From positions 2,108,001 through 2,172,000 of the forward strand of contig JAJTUP010000001.1 in NCBI GenBank assembly GCA_021399435.1: a stretch of DNA of 64,000 nt, given 5' to 3'. Made by a program: the position numbers and the translations under genes. Source of the stretch: Diaporthe sp. PMI_573. Lineage: Eukaryota; Ascomycota; Sordariomycetes; Diaporthales; Diaporthaceae. The notes below the pieces were generated by a model, which had not been told where the DNA came from, ran no database searches, and was given only the letters and a program-made list of their open reading frames with translations. Positions 21,434 through 33,622 of the stretch are shown piece by piece; the stretch's first letter is position 1; each line of letters starts with the position of its first letter.

Positions 21434-22735
21434 TCAAGCATCATGGTCGGCCGTCGCCTCTCTGACTGCTTCTTCGTACTCCTTAAGCCGCATCCACCTC
21501 GGTTCTCGCTCTTGGACCCCAAGCCACATGCGGCATCTCTCTTCAATAATTCCATAATCATGATTGTTGGCTGGCCGCAGCGCCTCGTCATCCTCGATAC
21601 CCAAGGGCTCAAAAGCATCTCGAATCCTCTGCTCCACCGCTGCGAACGACACAGCCTCGTCCCTCGCTATGGTTCTCAGAGTCCAGGCGTCCTGAAGGAC
21701 ATCTGCGATTGGCTCTGCACCAGGGGCAATGGGGTACTCGCCGCGCCGGACCTTTTCGCGACACTCAATTCTATCTGCTCGGCTGTGACGTGTGCTGCCC
21801 ATCTCCTGAGCCTGCTCATCTGGATCGATACCGGTGAGGATGTAGTGTAGGCAGGACGCAAGGCGCTGATGGGCACTTCCTATATTTTGCCGTACAACCT
21901 CCGCGCTGGGAATGGGCTCATGGTGGTAAGGTGTGGCTGGTTCTCCTTGTTCTTGTGTCTTTAAACAAGGATGGCGTGGCGATGCGCCGAACCCTGTCAG
22001 CTTAAGCCGTCCGGTTCTAGAGTCGCAAGTTAGCCACTCGTGATATGTATCTTGATCAGAAGGATTGTGAAGCACATGATTGAGACACGGAGTGAAATTT
22101 AGTGTGTGAATGCTCTATCAGGCACGCATGGAGACCTCGGGAAATATGGGGCTGATATGAGTGTGACGAGTTGTAATTTTTTGCAATGTCAGAACGTACT
22201 TATCAAGTCCTAGGTCGCGGATGAATGCCTTCGTTGGTATGAGCCCCAGCAATTCAAGGTGCGAGAAAGCCGAAGCGAGCTGGATAGCCCAGCGACATCG
22301 ACAGGTCGCATTCGACTTAGTCAAGGCTGAACTCAATGGATCAAGCCTCTCAAAGAACAGTATGCCTTCCAGGTGGTTTGCGTCCTCGGCTCCAGGGACA
22401 TCAAGGCAATGGACCAGATTAGGGTGTGGCGAAGATCTCAGCATGGTGAAGGCCTGTCGTTCAAGCTGAGTGCCGGCAAAGTTGGCGAGCCCAAATTCCA
22501 ATAGCATACTATCTCCTGGTAAGGAAACGCTGGGAACATGGTACTGCTTCTGTGCCTTAAGCACAATATTCTCGTCCAGGAAGAAAACTGCTGAGCGGTT
22601 TAATTCCTGCGAGACATGGGGAATAGAAGGCTCAACCCTGAGCGGAATAATCTCCGACTTGAACGGGTTGATGGGTGGGCCGAGAGTCTCAGGAGGAAGA
22701 TCTCGGCCTCGCTCAAAAGCTTCAAGAAATTCCAT
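21434..22735 (-). CDS. Divergent protein-kinase-like protein (probable pseudokinase)
   Basis: Two exons (22735-22200, 22016-21434) give 372 residues, joined in phase 2 across a 183-base intron with GTACGT donor and CTCTAG acceptor. The pattern ERQAFTMLRSSPHPNLVHCLD, then EGILFFERLDPLSSAL, then QLASAFSHLELLGLI resembles the N-lobe to alphaE part of a kinase. The catalytic loop, normally HRDxxxxN, reads IRDLGLDK across the splice, and the DFG motif reads TGFG. The acidic metal-binding residue of DFG and the loop Asn are therefore missing. The C-terminal half resembles no known activation segment. Such kinase-fold proteins are numerous in filamentous ascomycetes. It converges on the Crz1-like gene, with 189 bases between the stops. 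Confidence 0.6.
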
Positions 22736-24560
22736 GATACAAGAGAGCGTTTGCAAGTAAGGGAGAAAGGAGCTGAAGGAAAGAAGGCAGAAAGGATGAC
22801 GGCCTGCTGGTACCACAAGAGGTGGCAGTCGTTATATACACAAGACGGCGTATCGCTTGGCACTTATCCATTGGGATGGCATGACACTGTCCTACATGTA
22901 ACCAACATGCTCATTTTGTGTTAAGCTGACACGAAAGGCACGCGCTCACTGAATTCCTTCGCTAAAGCGACACCCTTTTCCTGTTGGTCACACCCCGCTC
23001 CCTCTCGCATTACGGCACCTTCAGCCAATGGTCTCACCCCTGCTCGGAGAATTGCTGGGCTGAGATACAGTCCCGCCACACGCTTGCGTCCAACAACACA
23101 TCCTCCTTAACAGCCAAGAACGAACATCTGGATCGAATGACGCGGATGCCCACCATCACCGCGAAACCCTACCGCCTCGACTCTGTTCTCCACGTTTCTT
23201 ACGTTCGCGACACTCAGGGCATACACTAGGAATGTTCAAGGTGCCCCCATCTCCACCATGGTCCGGGGGATTCAAGCAGTCAGTATTAATCACTTCGCCG
23301 GAGGTGCAATTTTCTCTGTCTCGGCCTGTCCTTCAATGTCATCGCATCTTTCCTTTTACCTGGTACAGTTCTGACACACGTGTCAATATCTCGCCTCAGG
23401 CCTGGCTCAGGCTTCCGCAGTCTGTACTTACCAGTAGAGTATTGATTTCGAGTCTAAGAACCTGCCTGTAAGGCCTGGGGAGTCTAAGTACAACAGGGTC
23501 ATTTTCTCTTATATAGGGATAAGGCTTGATTCACCACCGCAGCTACTGCTCATTTCCATGGCCTATTCTCATTTGAGGCCAAATTGAAAACATAGAGCCC
23601 AGACTTCAAAGGTCATCCGCAGTTCTAATGGGCTAAAGACCTCCTCCTCGGTATAAAGCCTCTTGAAGGCAGAGTTTGGTGTCACGGGTGGCCCTAAGAC
23701 GTGTGGTAGAAGTTGACCTGGTGGCAGACTGCTTTGGCTGTGTTCAACCACCGTTGTGACTATAGTAGGATACCATGGGAACGAAGAGATTTCTGGGAGT
23801 ATATATTCCTATGTAACCATGGGCAATGTGTGTACTCATGCAGTCACTCATTGCAATGCAACTAGAAGTGCCTTACGCCATGAATGCTTCAACGTAGTTT
23901 CATGAAGAGCCAAGCTGCCTGAAATTCCCACACTCGATCGCCGTGCTCTAGTTTTACAAATGCAGATTCTAACTATCAGCGATTGTGCCTCAAGAGCGGT
24001 GCCATCCTCAGAGTGTGTGCGTGTAATTCTTGGCAGCCTTCTCTGCGAGCTTGAAGTTTCAGTTATTGTGAATGGTCAAGTTATTAAGTCGTTGGTTAAG
24101 AGAATTGTGATGAAGACTGTATGAGAACGAGATTGAGATGCATTCGGGCATAATAAATGGGAAGAAGGGGTGGGCACATCCCGTTCCAGTCTCAACGATT
24201 CAATTAACCCGTAGGCAGCCGAAGCCAGCACTGAGTGAATGGCACCATTCACATAAAACTTTCGTGGGGGCCAGTTTGTTTTTGAATGAAATAAAGAGTG
24301 TGATTGCTATGGTTTGGTGGTTGCTCGATTCACCTAGGATACTTGGCGCAAACTGTGGACCACAGCAACACCGCCGACCCCTTGCCTGGCCAACAACCCT
24401 CGCTTCTGCAGCCAAACCCCTTTTGTGCCTGGCTGTTGCCTGCAAGGCAGTCTTCGCACCTTCTTATTTCTCTGCCCTTGGAAACCATACAACAGTGCAT
24501 TGATCACCACCACACTTCTCCTTCCACACTCGCACACACTGCCAGGAGGCTGCAGACACC
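22736..24560. other. 1.8 kb intergenic region
   Basis: No motif-bearing frame on either strand. The leftmost part is the promoter of the kinase-like gene. The last ~100 bases, CT/CA-rich, are the leader of the exonuclease gene. Confidence 0.45.
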
Positions 24561-26189
24561 ATGGAACAACTGATTGTCTCACCCAGTCCCGATGGCTCGG
24601 CAGCGTCAGGGAAGGCCAACAAGCCTGGATCCAAGCACCCCGCTGCCGCGCCGACCTTCCTTCCTGTCAAAATATCTGACTCGGGCGCATTGGTCTTGGA
24701 TGAGACCGAGGATGCATACATGAAGCGGCTCCAGAAGCTCCTCCACAGCAAGGAGACGCTTCAGAAGGCCGGGTACGTAATGCAGCCTTTGACAGAGCTC
24801 GAGCTCGATCAGAAGAAGAAATGCGCAGATGCCACAAATGTGAGTCCAGCAGACTTGGTGTCATGCATTCAAAATACGTCCCATCGTTCTAACGGAGGGG
24901 GCAGTCGTCTTTAAGAGGGCATTCAAGCACAGTCTCGATGGCAAGCCAAAGCCAGGCAGCGATACTATCGTTGCATCTTCGACCAACAAGGGACCATCAG
25001 GTCGAACCGCAGGTGCCACTGGCAAGGGAGCTCAGGGCGGCGAGCGTTCCACAAAGCCTCCTGCGAACAGACCCAAGCCGGAATGCAAATACCATAAGGG
25101 ATATTTCAATGGTCGTGTGAGTCCTTGGCCTTGAACCTCCGTCTGTGACCTCGTAATCTGCGACTCCCCCGCTGACCTCTCGAACCTCCCACCTATAGAC
25201 CTGGAGCTGTTGCAATGGTGGTGCATGGAACCAGCCCTGCAAAACTGCAGCCGAGCACAAGCCTGCTGAATACCAGCCAGGACAGCTGGCAGAGCAGTAT
25301 CGGTACTACCGTACCCCCGCCGCAACACTTGCCTCTACAGTCTGCCGGGCAGTGGCGAGTGAGTCACCATGGTGCACCGCACCCTTTTGTCAACGTCTAC
25401 AATCGGTGTTTGATGCAAACAACCTGATAAGTTTTTACTGACTGAGGACTAGTTGACTGCGAGATGGGCACCGGTATGCGCAACGAGTCTCTTTGCATTC
25501 GAGTTAGCGCTGTCGATTATTTCACCGCCGAGGTGCTTGTCGACAAGTTGGTGTTTCCCGATGAGGAAATTCTCAACTACAACACTCGCTACTCTGGCGT
25601 CACTCCTGCGCAGATGATGCAGGCAAAGTCGATGGGAGACTGCCTCCTTGGAATCGCAGCCGCTAGAGAAGCTATCTGGAAGTTCATTGGACCGGACACC
25701 ATCGTGGTTGCCCATTCTGGCCAGAATGACCTGAACTCGCTGCGCTGGCTTCACGACAACATTGTCGATACTCACCTGGTGGAGTCACTTCCGGTGATGA
25801 AGCTGGAGAAAGAAGCTCGAGAGAAGGAGGAAAGCAAGAAGAGGGCGCGCGAGGAACGAAGTCGCCAAGCGGCTGCAGAGAAGGCGAGGAACGGTCAGGC
25901 AGACACTAAAGTCGAACAAGGAGATTTGACGAAGAATGGACCACAACCGGCGGGTCCTCAGAAACAGACAGGTCCTCAGAAACCGGCTGAGCAGCCCAAG
26001 AAGAGGCCCAAGGGTTCTGGTCGATTTTCCCTGAAATCATTGACAATGGAGCGGGTCGGCAGCGAGATCCAGATGGGCAAACAGGGACACGACAGCGTTA
26101 AGGACGCTGTTGCTACCAGAGACGTCGCACATTGGAATGTCGTCAATTTCGGCCATGGCTTTTACAAGATCCAGAGCTCCAACTCCTAA
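24561..26189 (+). CDS. DEDDh RNA exonuclease, Rex/REXO family
   Basis: Four exons (24561-24839, 24916-25116, 25199-25358, 25453-26189) give 458 residues. Exo I is IDCEMG (D215, E217), Exo II is AHSGQNDL (D306), and Exo III is HDSVKD (H426, D431), so all DEDDh residues are present. Before the nuclease domain is a Cys/His cluster ECKYHKG....WSCC........PC, the small zinc-binding module seen in Rex3-like proteins. Between Exo II and Exo III lies a ~100-residue Lys/Glu/Gln-rich insertion, probably a disordered or coiled arm. The family trims 3' ends of structured RNAs (5S and tRNA precursors, RNase MRP RNA, snRNAs). Intron 1 ends at TTTAAG rather than at the CAG 11 bases earlier, because only that choice keeps frame. 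Confidence 0.85.
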
Positions 26190-26767
26190 CTGGTGGCCTG
26201 GTACAAAACGTGGGACATTCATGTCATGAGAGTTGTGAGCAGTGTCGACTGGTCAGCTAGCATGGTCCCCACTGTTCTTTACACTACTTTGATCTCCCAA
26301 GTAGTCCTCGTGGCCACGATATCAGCCTTATGCTCTGAATGCTCTTTTGATCTCATTTCGAGGTTGTCAATGCTTCGTAAACTCAGGAGACAGGCCTTAC
26401 TTGCCCTGTTCACTGTCGCACCAGCTTCATGCAGGGCTCGTGGGATTCGGAAGGCACTCCGCGGAATAGCTGGTGGTATGTCGAAATCCCAAAACGCCGA
26501 TATCTCTACGCCGTGCCTTTAGACCCTAGCCGGATACCACAGGAAAGCTCGTCACGAGATGTAGGGCCCACAGCATCTAGGTGCTACTCAAGCAAGGCTT
26601 TGGCTCAGCGTGATTGTGAACTCTCCAGGACAGAAGGGATATCTGGATTCTTGCTAGATATTTCTGCATATGGTACAAAAGGCCATCAACTCAGTCTCAT
26701 TTCCCTCTCCGTTCAGACCTGCTTCGCAAGGCGGAGCAATCGCTGCACTGAATACGACTGAACCTGA
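26190..26767. other. Convergent intergenic region
   Basis: Spacer between the 3' ends of the exonuclease gene and the P450 gene. Open frames here (26193-26761) are extensions without motifs. Confidence 0.5.
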
Positions 26768-28579
26768 TCATCTCCGAGGCTCCAGCTTGATATTCATGTC
26801 GTAAACTTCCGCAAACCAAAGAGATCGGACTTCCAGTGGCTTCTTGGGATCTTCCAACTCAACGTCGTAGCGAGACAGCAGTTGAGCAATAAACTTGTAA
26901 GCTTCAAATGTCGCCAGATTCCGCCCCACACATGTTCGAGAGCCGTAGCCAAACTGTTTCCATTGTCAGTATTTGTACCGTTAGGAACGCGTCAAGGGAA
27001 TTACTCACCGTTGCGAGGTTCTTGTCCATTTCCTTGATCCTCTCCGCTGAGTTTCCCTCCCCTGCGATCCACCTCTCCGGTCGCCACTCGTCTGCATCCT
27101 CTCCAAAGATGGCCCGACATCTATTCTGGGCCAGGGGACTCATCGAGATGGTGGCGCTAGAACCTATGTAATAGCCTTCAATGTTGACACCCTCAGCAGG
27201 GGCTTTCCTCGGGAGCTGCCAGATGATGCTTGGGTGCACTCTAGACCCCTCCTTGATGCACGCACCCAGAAATGGGAGACCTTTGATGTCGTGGTACGAT
27301 AACGCCTTCTCAGAGTCGCCCATGATCCCAGCCGCTGCCCTCGCGGAGTCAATCTCGCTCCTCAGGCGCTCGTAGCGAGCTGGATCACTCAGAAGCGGGA
27401 GCAGCACCACCCTGACGGCGACCGAGGTTGTGTCAGCGCCGGCAGCGAAGAGGTTGCCAACGTCAGCCAGGAGCTCGGGAAGCGTGACCGGCTGGCCTTG
27501 AGGTCCCTTCATTTCTAGAAAGTGGTCCAGCATGTCGCGCTGGCGCGGCTCTTTCGTCTTGTCGTTCATGCGCTGCAGTACCTTCTCAACGGTGAACCGC
27601 AGGAACCCACGGCGGTAATTCGCGATCTCAAGTCCAAGCCGCGGCGCGAGGAAGTCCACGACAGGATTTACCACCCATGCGGCCTGCCAGGGCAGATATC
27701 CGAGGTTGGCGCACCAGAAGAAGGCGTTGTGCACACCGGCAATGAACCCCGTCTTGTCTCGTCTGTCCCGGATGAAGCCGAGGGGCTCACTGATGCAGAG
27801 TGTTCCCACAACATCATATGTGAAGTATGAGGACCATTCGGTCAAATTAATAGGCTGCTTCGCCTTGGCGAACTCGTCAAATCGCTCCCACAAAGAGTCC
27901 AGCACGCCCTGGACCTTGGGTTCTGCAGCAAGAATTGTGGACAAAGTGTAGGTCGTGGAAACCCTCCTGCGAAGAAATGCATGTTGGTTTGGATCCGTGG
28001 CGCCGAAGAACTAACACTCATCAGCATTTTTACACGATACGGATCTTTTGTCCGGGTCTCACAGAAACTGCTGTTGAATTCCTCCCTTCAGTGCCTCCTA
28101 GTGCCCTCCAAACGTCATACCAATCAGTCTGTGCCGGGATTTAGCTGTGGATGACTCCTACTAAAAGGTTTTGGTTTCTGTCTTACCTTTTGGGTGCCTC
28201 CGGAATAGCTGTAGACGGTCTTGGATACCTCTGGGCTTACGATGCTGACCTCATTGGGCGAGATTCGCACGACGGGACCATATTTTCGATGAAGGTCGAG
28301 GATATCGCGGTGCCAATAGCCCCTGATGTAACGGTTCGTCCTCCATAATTCAGTGATCTTGGCGAGCCGTGGGCCGGGGACTTTGCTCAGGGGATGCAGA
28401 AATACGAGATATAAAGCACGACAGATCACAAATAATAGAAGTGAAGCTGCGGCCCAACCGAGCACAGAGGCATCAAGTTTGGATAGGACGTGATGGACGA
28501 GATTAGTTTTGTGAGACATTGTGGGCGGTTGAGTGTCTTCATGCATGGGCTGCCAGGGTACCGTTGTTGCATCCTCCAT
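26768..28579 (-). CDS. Cytochrome P450 monooxygenase
   Basis: Four exons (28579-28187, 28128-28063, 28010-27009, 26953-26768), all phase 0, give 548 residues. An N-terminal membrane anchor (about residues 40-62) is followed by the hinge HPLSKVPGPRLAK. The I-helix motif is AGADTT (343-348), the K-helix ExxR is EGSR (407-410), a PERW-type motif follows (WRPERW), and the heme loop is FGYGSRTCVGRN with the thiolate Cys at 495. It should be ER-anchored and use a P450 reductase. It looks most like pisatin-demethylase-type fungal P450s, but the substrate cannot be told. Its position near a permease and a broken terpene synthase suggests a former secondary-metabolism cluster. Key residues appear intact. 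Confidence 0.9.
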
Positions 28580-30329
28580 GCTTGGTTGGTATTTAAATAT
28601 TTAGACGAGCAGCAATCACTTTCAAGCATTCGACGCTTTAATGCCGTCTGCGATTGGCGTAAACGCTGTCTGTGATCTGAAGCACATTGGCATTTCGTTC
28701 CGAGGCCAATTCCGCGGTAAACAGAGTACATATCGAACTGACGGGTTACAGTGTTCCTCCACCTCCGAGAAGGGCCGTGCTGGTCGGGGAAAGACTGTGA
28801 GTGACGATGCGTTAGCATCTGTGTGAATTACCTTGGGGCCCGCCGACCTGCATTGATCTCCACTACCTTCGGCCGATTAGGCCGTGCAATGCAGATCGGC
28901 CTACACTATGGGTCTACGCACAGCTTGTCAGGCTAACGACAACATCGATATACAGCCCGCTTCCCACTTCTTGTATTCCTCAGGATCTCGGTATTCAGTT
29001 CTCTCTCCAGAGATTGTTAGTAATTTCAACTTTTTAGAATTCTATGCTCAGCCTCTGGGCAGTGAATTTTTCTACTCATCATGTCACATCTGTGGCCTAC
29101 TGGTATGGACTGCGGACCCCTTTCTCCCACCACATCGATCTCATGTTCATCCTGGTGTTACAGCCTTTTCAGTCTACTCTCACCATGGTTGACAAACCAT
29201 GTAATCAGTAAGCCAGACTTTTGGCTCAAATTGCAGAATCAGGTCCTCGCACCCTTTAAAATGGGTACCAACGGAACATAATTTCTACGCGCCACAGTAT
29301 GAGGAGCCCAGATCTCGGTTGCTAGGCACAAAAGTGGACAGAAAGTACATAGTCGAACGAGCGAGACGTTGTTCAAATTGCAAGGCACGAAACACCTAAA
29401 TGGCACTCGTGGGTCTCAGATCTAGTAAACAGAGCAGTACGTATGCTGTTTCTTGAATATGAAGCCACAAGTTGTCATCAGCTGCCCATCAGGCAGATTG
29501 ATCTGAAGTACTTCCCGCAAACTTTATAAATAAAATTCCGTGATTCAATTGAGAAGCTTCTTCCCCAGATATCCCACACTCTAGAAGGCGGCCGGCTTGA
29601 GTATGCTACTCTACCATCCAGGTACCGAAGTCTAATTCCGAGACCCCGGGCTCGGGCGAACAGAAGCCCGTCTACATCAACGGGACCATGTCTGCACTTC
29701 GTTGAATCCGAGCCGTGACGGATCATGTGCTTCGACATATAATATAGCACGGTTTCCAAGGCCCGGACTGCGATCATACACCTGAGACTGCCACGAAGTC
29801 TACATGGAGAAGTGGAACAGTTATAGACACGGTGCTGTCCCGCGTGACCGCGCTCGATCTGTGTATTTTCACTAGAGTAACTAGAGACCAAGTCAAAGGG
29901 TCATAGCCAGCAAGCTCACCATAGTAAGACCACGAAGACAAGAGAGAAATTTCCACATCGATCACTGGATTTGATGACCAATGCTCTGTATAGACATCAT
30001 TGAGAGGCGTCTTGTGCGTAGTTTTTCGAAGATACATTCGTATGTTCATGTTTCGTTTTGTTGGTCATCATGTCGTCTCTAGGCTTCAATGACTACCAAA
30101 GACAGTTCCCATGCCACGATTCCAATTCAAGTACAGCTGTGCATACACCAACTACACACAGAGTGGCTGAGTAAGCCGAACCTGTTGGGCTCCTTCTCCC
30201 CCTTTGATCTCATGGCCCTAGATTTACAAGATCTCGAACAAACTTCGACTCTATTATTTGTTTTCTCACAATATGTTTTGTCATCATGGAATAGCTACTT
30301 ACGGATCAGAAGCTTTTGATAGCACCTCC
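28580..30329. other. 1.75 kb intergenic region
   Basis: No recognisable gene. The first ~250 bases are the P450 promoter. The rest is AT-rich with short frames only. Confidence 0.45.
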
Positions 30330-30760
30330 ATGGAGAACAAATATTACAGATTGCCCATTGACAGACTGGACGAACCTCATCGAGTCGCTGTCACTCGAGC
30401 AATCACCAATCTCCTCTCCACGGAAATCGTTGAGATAACTTTCGCCCAAATTGGAGACGGACTGCCTCTTGCTGAGATCCTGGAAGACGCTTATAGCGAC
30501 CTACTTTTCCGGAGGAGGCTATAAAGGTAACTAGCGTGTATTGTGATGAATGGGAAAAGGAGATGCCGCCACCGGAGTGGATTGGAGACGGTAGAGCTTC
30601 AGATGTGCGGAACCCTATAGATTTCCCATCCCAAGGTGAAGCATATATGCGATGGATTAGACATCAGGGCCGTTTTCAAAGATATGAAACAAATTTGTTT
30701 CAAACGGGAGTCACACAAATATTCTCAGTCGATCCGCCTACCATCACAAGTGGCCACTGG
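30330..30760 (+). pseudogene. Frameshifted fragment of an unknown gene
   Basis: One frame from ATG 30330 to a stop at 30524 reads like protein (DRLDEPHRVAVTRAITNLL, LPLAEILEDAYSDLLFRRRL). From ~30515 a second frame continues with equally protein-like content (VTSVYCDEWEKEMPPPEW, EAYMRWIRHQGRFQRYET). No GT-AG intron fits between them, so a small indel at the GGAGGAGG tract around 30511-30518 is the simplest explanation. The second frame then runs into the 3' end of the opposite-strand permease. No family is recognised. It is likely a truncated, decaying gene, but an unannotated intron or sequencing error cannot be excluded. Confidence 0.45.
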
Positions 30761-32479
30761 GCCTTCATACATCTTCCGACCCCGTACGAAGTATGCCACC
30801 ACAGCCAGCAGCATGACACCACCGAACATAACCACCGCCCAGTTCATCGTCTCCGGTGTGGGAGAGTAGTAAATCGGCCAGAAGCACCAGAAGAAGGCAA
30901 ATGAGGCGTAGCTCACCCCAATCCCATTAACCAAGATACCCCAGCGGCCCAGACTCCAGCGCGCCGGTGGCAATGTCTCGGGCCAACGCAGCCGGCGGTA
31001 CAGGACACAACCCGTAGACAAGCCGTATGTGGCCATGAGAGCGACGATGCCTATGGACAGGATGGCGTTGAATGTGACGCTGCTGCCGAGATAGACGAGG
31101 CACATGACGAGAGTGAAACCCAAGGTCATGACGCACGCGTTGCGCGGGACGTTGAGCGCCGGGTCGACGCGACGCAGCCAGTCGGACGCCGGGAGCCCCT
31201 GGTCTCGAGCGAACGCGAAGCACTGCCGCGACGTCGAAGCGAACGTCGACACGGCGATCATGAAGAGGAGGACCACCATCAGGGACGCGATCGCCTGTAC
31301 CCCCGCAGGTGGCAGGCTGCTGTTCTCCAATATCGACAGGAATGGAAAAGTGTATTCTGTCGTCGCGACTGTGACATCGGGGATCGTGTATAGCGACATC
31401 ACCATGACGGCGAAGGCAATGGGGAGGTTCAGGGCAAAGGACCAGAACATGGCGCGTGGGGCGATGATGCTGGCATCTTTTACCTCCTCCGATATGTGAG
31501 CTACGGCATCAGATGCTGCGATGTTATTAGTGCACTGCAACTTTTAATGCGACTTTTTCACTCTTTTAAAAAGAGGTTTAAAAAAGGAAAAGGGGGAAAG
31601 GGGGGGACCCCTTGGCTAGATTGATGATCCACGTACCGCAGACATTGAACATTGCGGAGACCTGCCCGACCATGACAGCAAGACCAAGAGTCGGATAATT
31701 GCCACCATTATCCGTGAACTCCAGGAAGACCTGCCTAGCAGGAGTCTTCTGGTTAGTCACTCCCAGTGTGACCATCACGATGACGAAGCAGGCAATGTGG
31801 AGGAAGATGAAGCAGTTCTCAATGACAGGCAGCCTGTTTGAGCACCAGATGTTGAGCGAGGTGACCATGACCGCTATGAGCATCGCGAGGAGGCTCGTCT
31901 GCCACAGCTCGGGGGAGAAAGATGGGTTCCCGGTCGACACAGCCGCCATCAGCAGCTGGGCGGTGAAGATGCAGTCAGCAGACACGAATGACTGCCAGCA
32001 CAGCGCACTGAGCCAGCCGGATGCATAGCTCGAAATCTTCTGTATTGACTTGGGCGAGAATTCGGAGACCCAATGATACCTGCGGCCGAATCAGCAAACA
32101 TTGAACCTTGTACAATTTCCTTGCCTCCTTCCCCAGTTATTGATAGGAGGACTGACTGTCCGCCTGCGGTCGGGGCCATGGACGACATCTCCGCCAGAGA
32201 CAGGACAACGAAGAACTGGCCCAGGATCACCCAGCAGTAGCCCCAGAACATGCCCGCCCTGCCACCGTCGACAAGGCCCTGGAAGTTGTTGATGAACACG
32301 AACTCCCAAGTTCCCATCGTACATGATGTGAAGGCAACGCTGCTGAACCAGTTGAAATTGCGCTTGAACTCCTGCTTCTTGCCCATGCGCTGCATATCCC
32401 TCTGGTCGGCGGAGAACTCGCTGGCCGAATCGATCACGGCGGGGCTGCCGACATAATTGGGCTTCTCAGAGACTTCCAT
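30725..32479 (-). CDS. Amino acid/choline-type permease (APC superfamily)
   Basis: Three exons (32479-32157, 32079-31637, 31515-30725) give 518 residues with about 11-12 hydrophobic segments. The N-terminal hydrophilic segment ends in KKQEFKRNFNWFSSVAFTSC, typical of fungal GABA/choline/amino-acid permeases. Later motifs include SSMAPTAGGQYHWVSEFSP across intron 1 and SDAVAHISEEVKDAS after intron 2, the conserved APC loop. It is a plasma-membrane or vacuolar transporter; the substrate is undetermined among choline, GABA and other amines. Intron 1 has an unusual GTCAGT donor. Intron 2 (121 bases) contains a G/A-rich run on the plus strand (31561-31611). The gene is intact, unlike its neighbours on both sides. 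Confidence 0.85.
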
Positions 32480-33622
32480 GGCGACGAATGTAACGTACCA
32501 AGATAACAATTATTATTCTTCACGCTCAAAAAGCATACCGTGCCGGAAGTGAGATGATATAATTCTCTTCGCAGAACGCTGTTGTAAATGGACGGTCGGA
32601 AGTCGGACAGCTTGCGGCACCGAGCCCAAGGGTGGTGATGCATATTCTATGAATCAGCGTTGCAATGGCCCTCTTGGGTCTATAGTGCCCGGATAATATC
32701 AGGGGTTGTTCCAGCGTTGTGTAGTCTCAAGCCTACTACAATTGGCCCACCGTTGCATTTTTTTCGGTCGGAGAAATCGCTGGTTGGCTATACATGCAGT
32801 TCTGTTGCAACCTGCTTATCGTGTCTCACCATAATCGACCTTAGCCCGCTGCGATCTATTCTTGCCCAGATGTGTAAGCGTAGAGTCTGGATTGACCGGC
32901 ATTTTCATCGGTCCATGGTGTTGATACTAGTGCTGACCTCTCCGCAGCAGGCCACGGTGACTTTGCAGCTGGGTTTGGTGTCACCGCCTGAGAAAGGGAA
33001 AGCACGGGACGGTATATCGTGGAAGTGGGTTTCTTCAAGTTGGCAAAATCACGGTCAGTTCAGTGATGAAATCAAGAATTCTATATTCACAGATTGTATA
33101 ATAAGCACGAGATACAAATTATCTGTTCTATTCTTCACACGTCAGCTGCCAAGTGACGGGCCGGTTGCTTCTAGCAGGGTTGGTTGTCCACGACAAAAGT
33201 AATGAACGACGCCCTTCACACGTCAGCCTCGGAAGAGAAAAAGATTGGACAGGTTTAACATCAGACTTGGGTAGGCCACACCTGGAACGTCGTGTAAGAA
33301 GGTATCGCAGTATCGGAAACTGGAAATTTAAAATCTAACAGCACCCTATTCCTATTGTATTCATCACCGCAAACAGCACGTACGTACTCAAATAGCAGTG
33401 AAATCTCAGAATACCACCAAGTCTTCACAATTGAACTGTGTTGTCTGCTCTCCTCCAGATTCCTGGTTCATTACGGACCCGATGCCCTCCGGACCCAGTT
33501 GCTGGCTGTTATAAACTTGTGCTGACGGAGGAGGCCAATGCCCCATCCGATGACGAATCCAAATGAAACTCAATGACGAACTACGTGAGAGCAATGGATG
33601 ACAATGGGCCATCTTCGCTCTT
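32480..33622. other. 1.1 kb intergenic region
   Basis: Promoter side of the permease on the left and 3' side of the broken terpene synthase on the right. Nothing coding is recognised. Confidence 0.45.
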
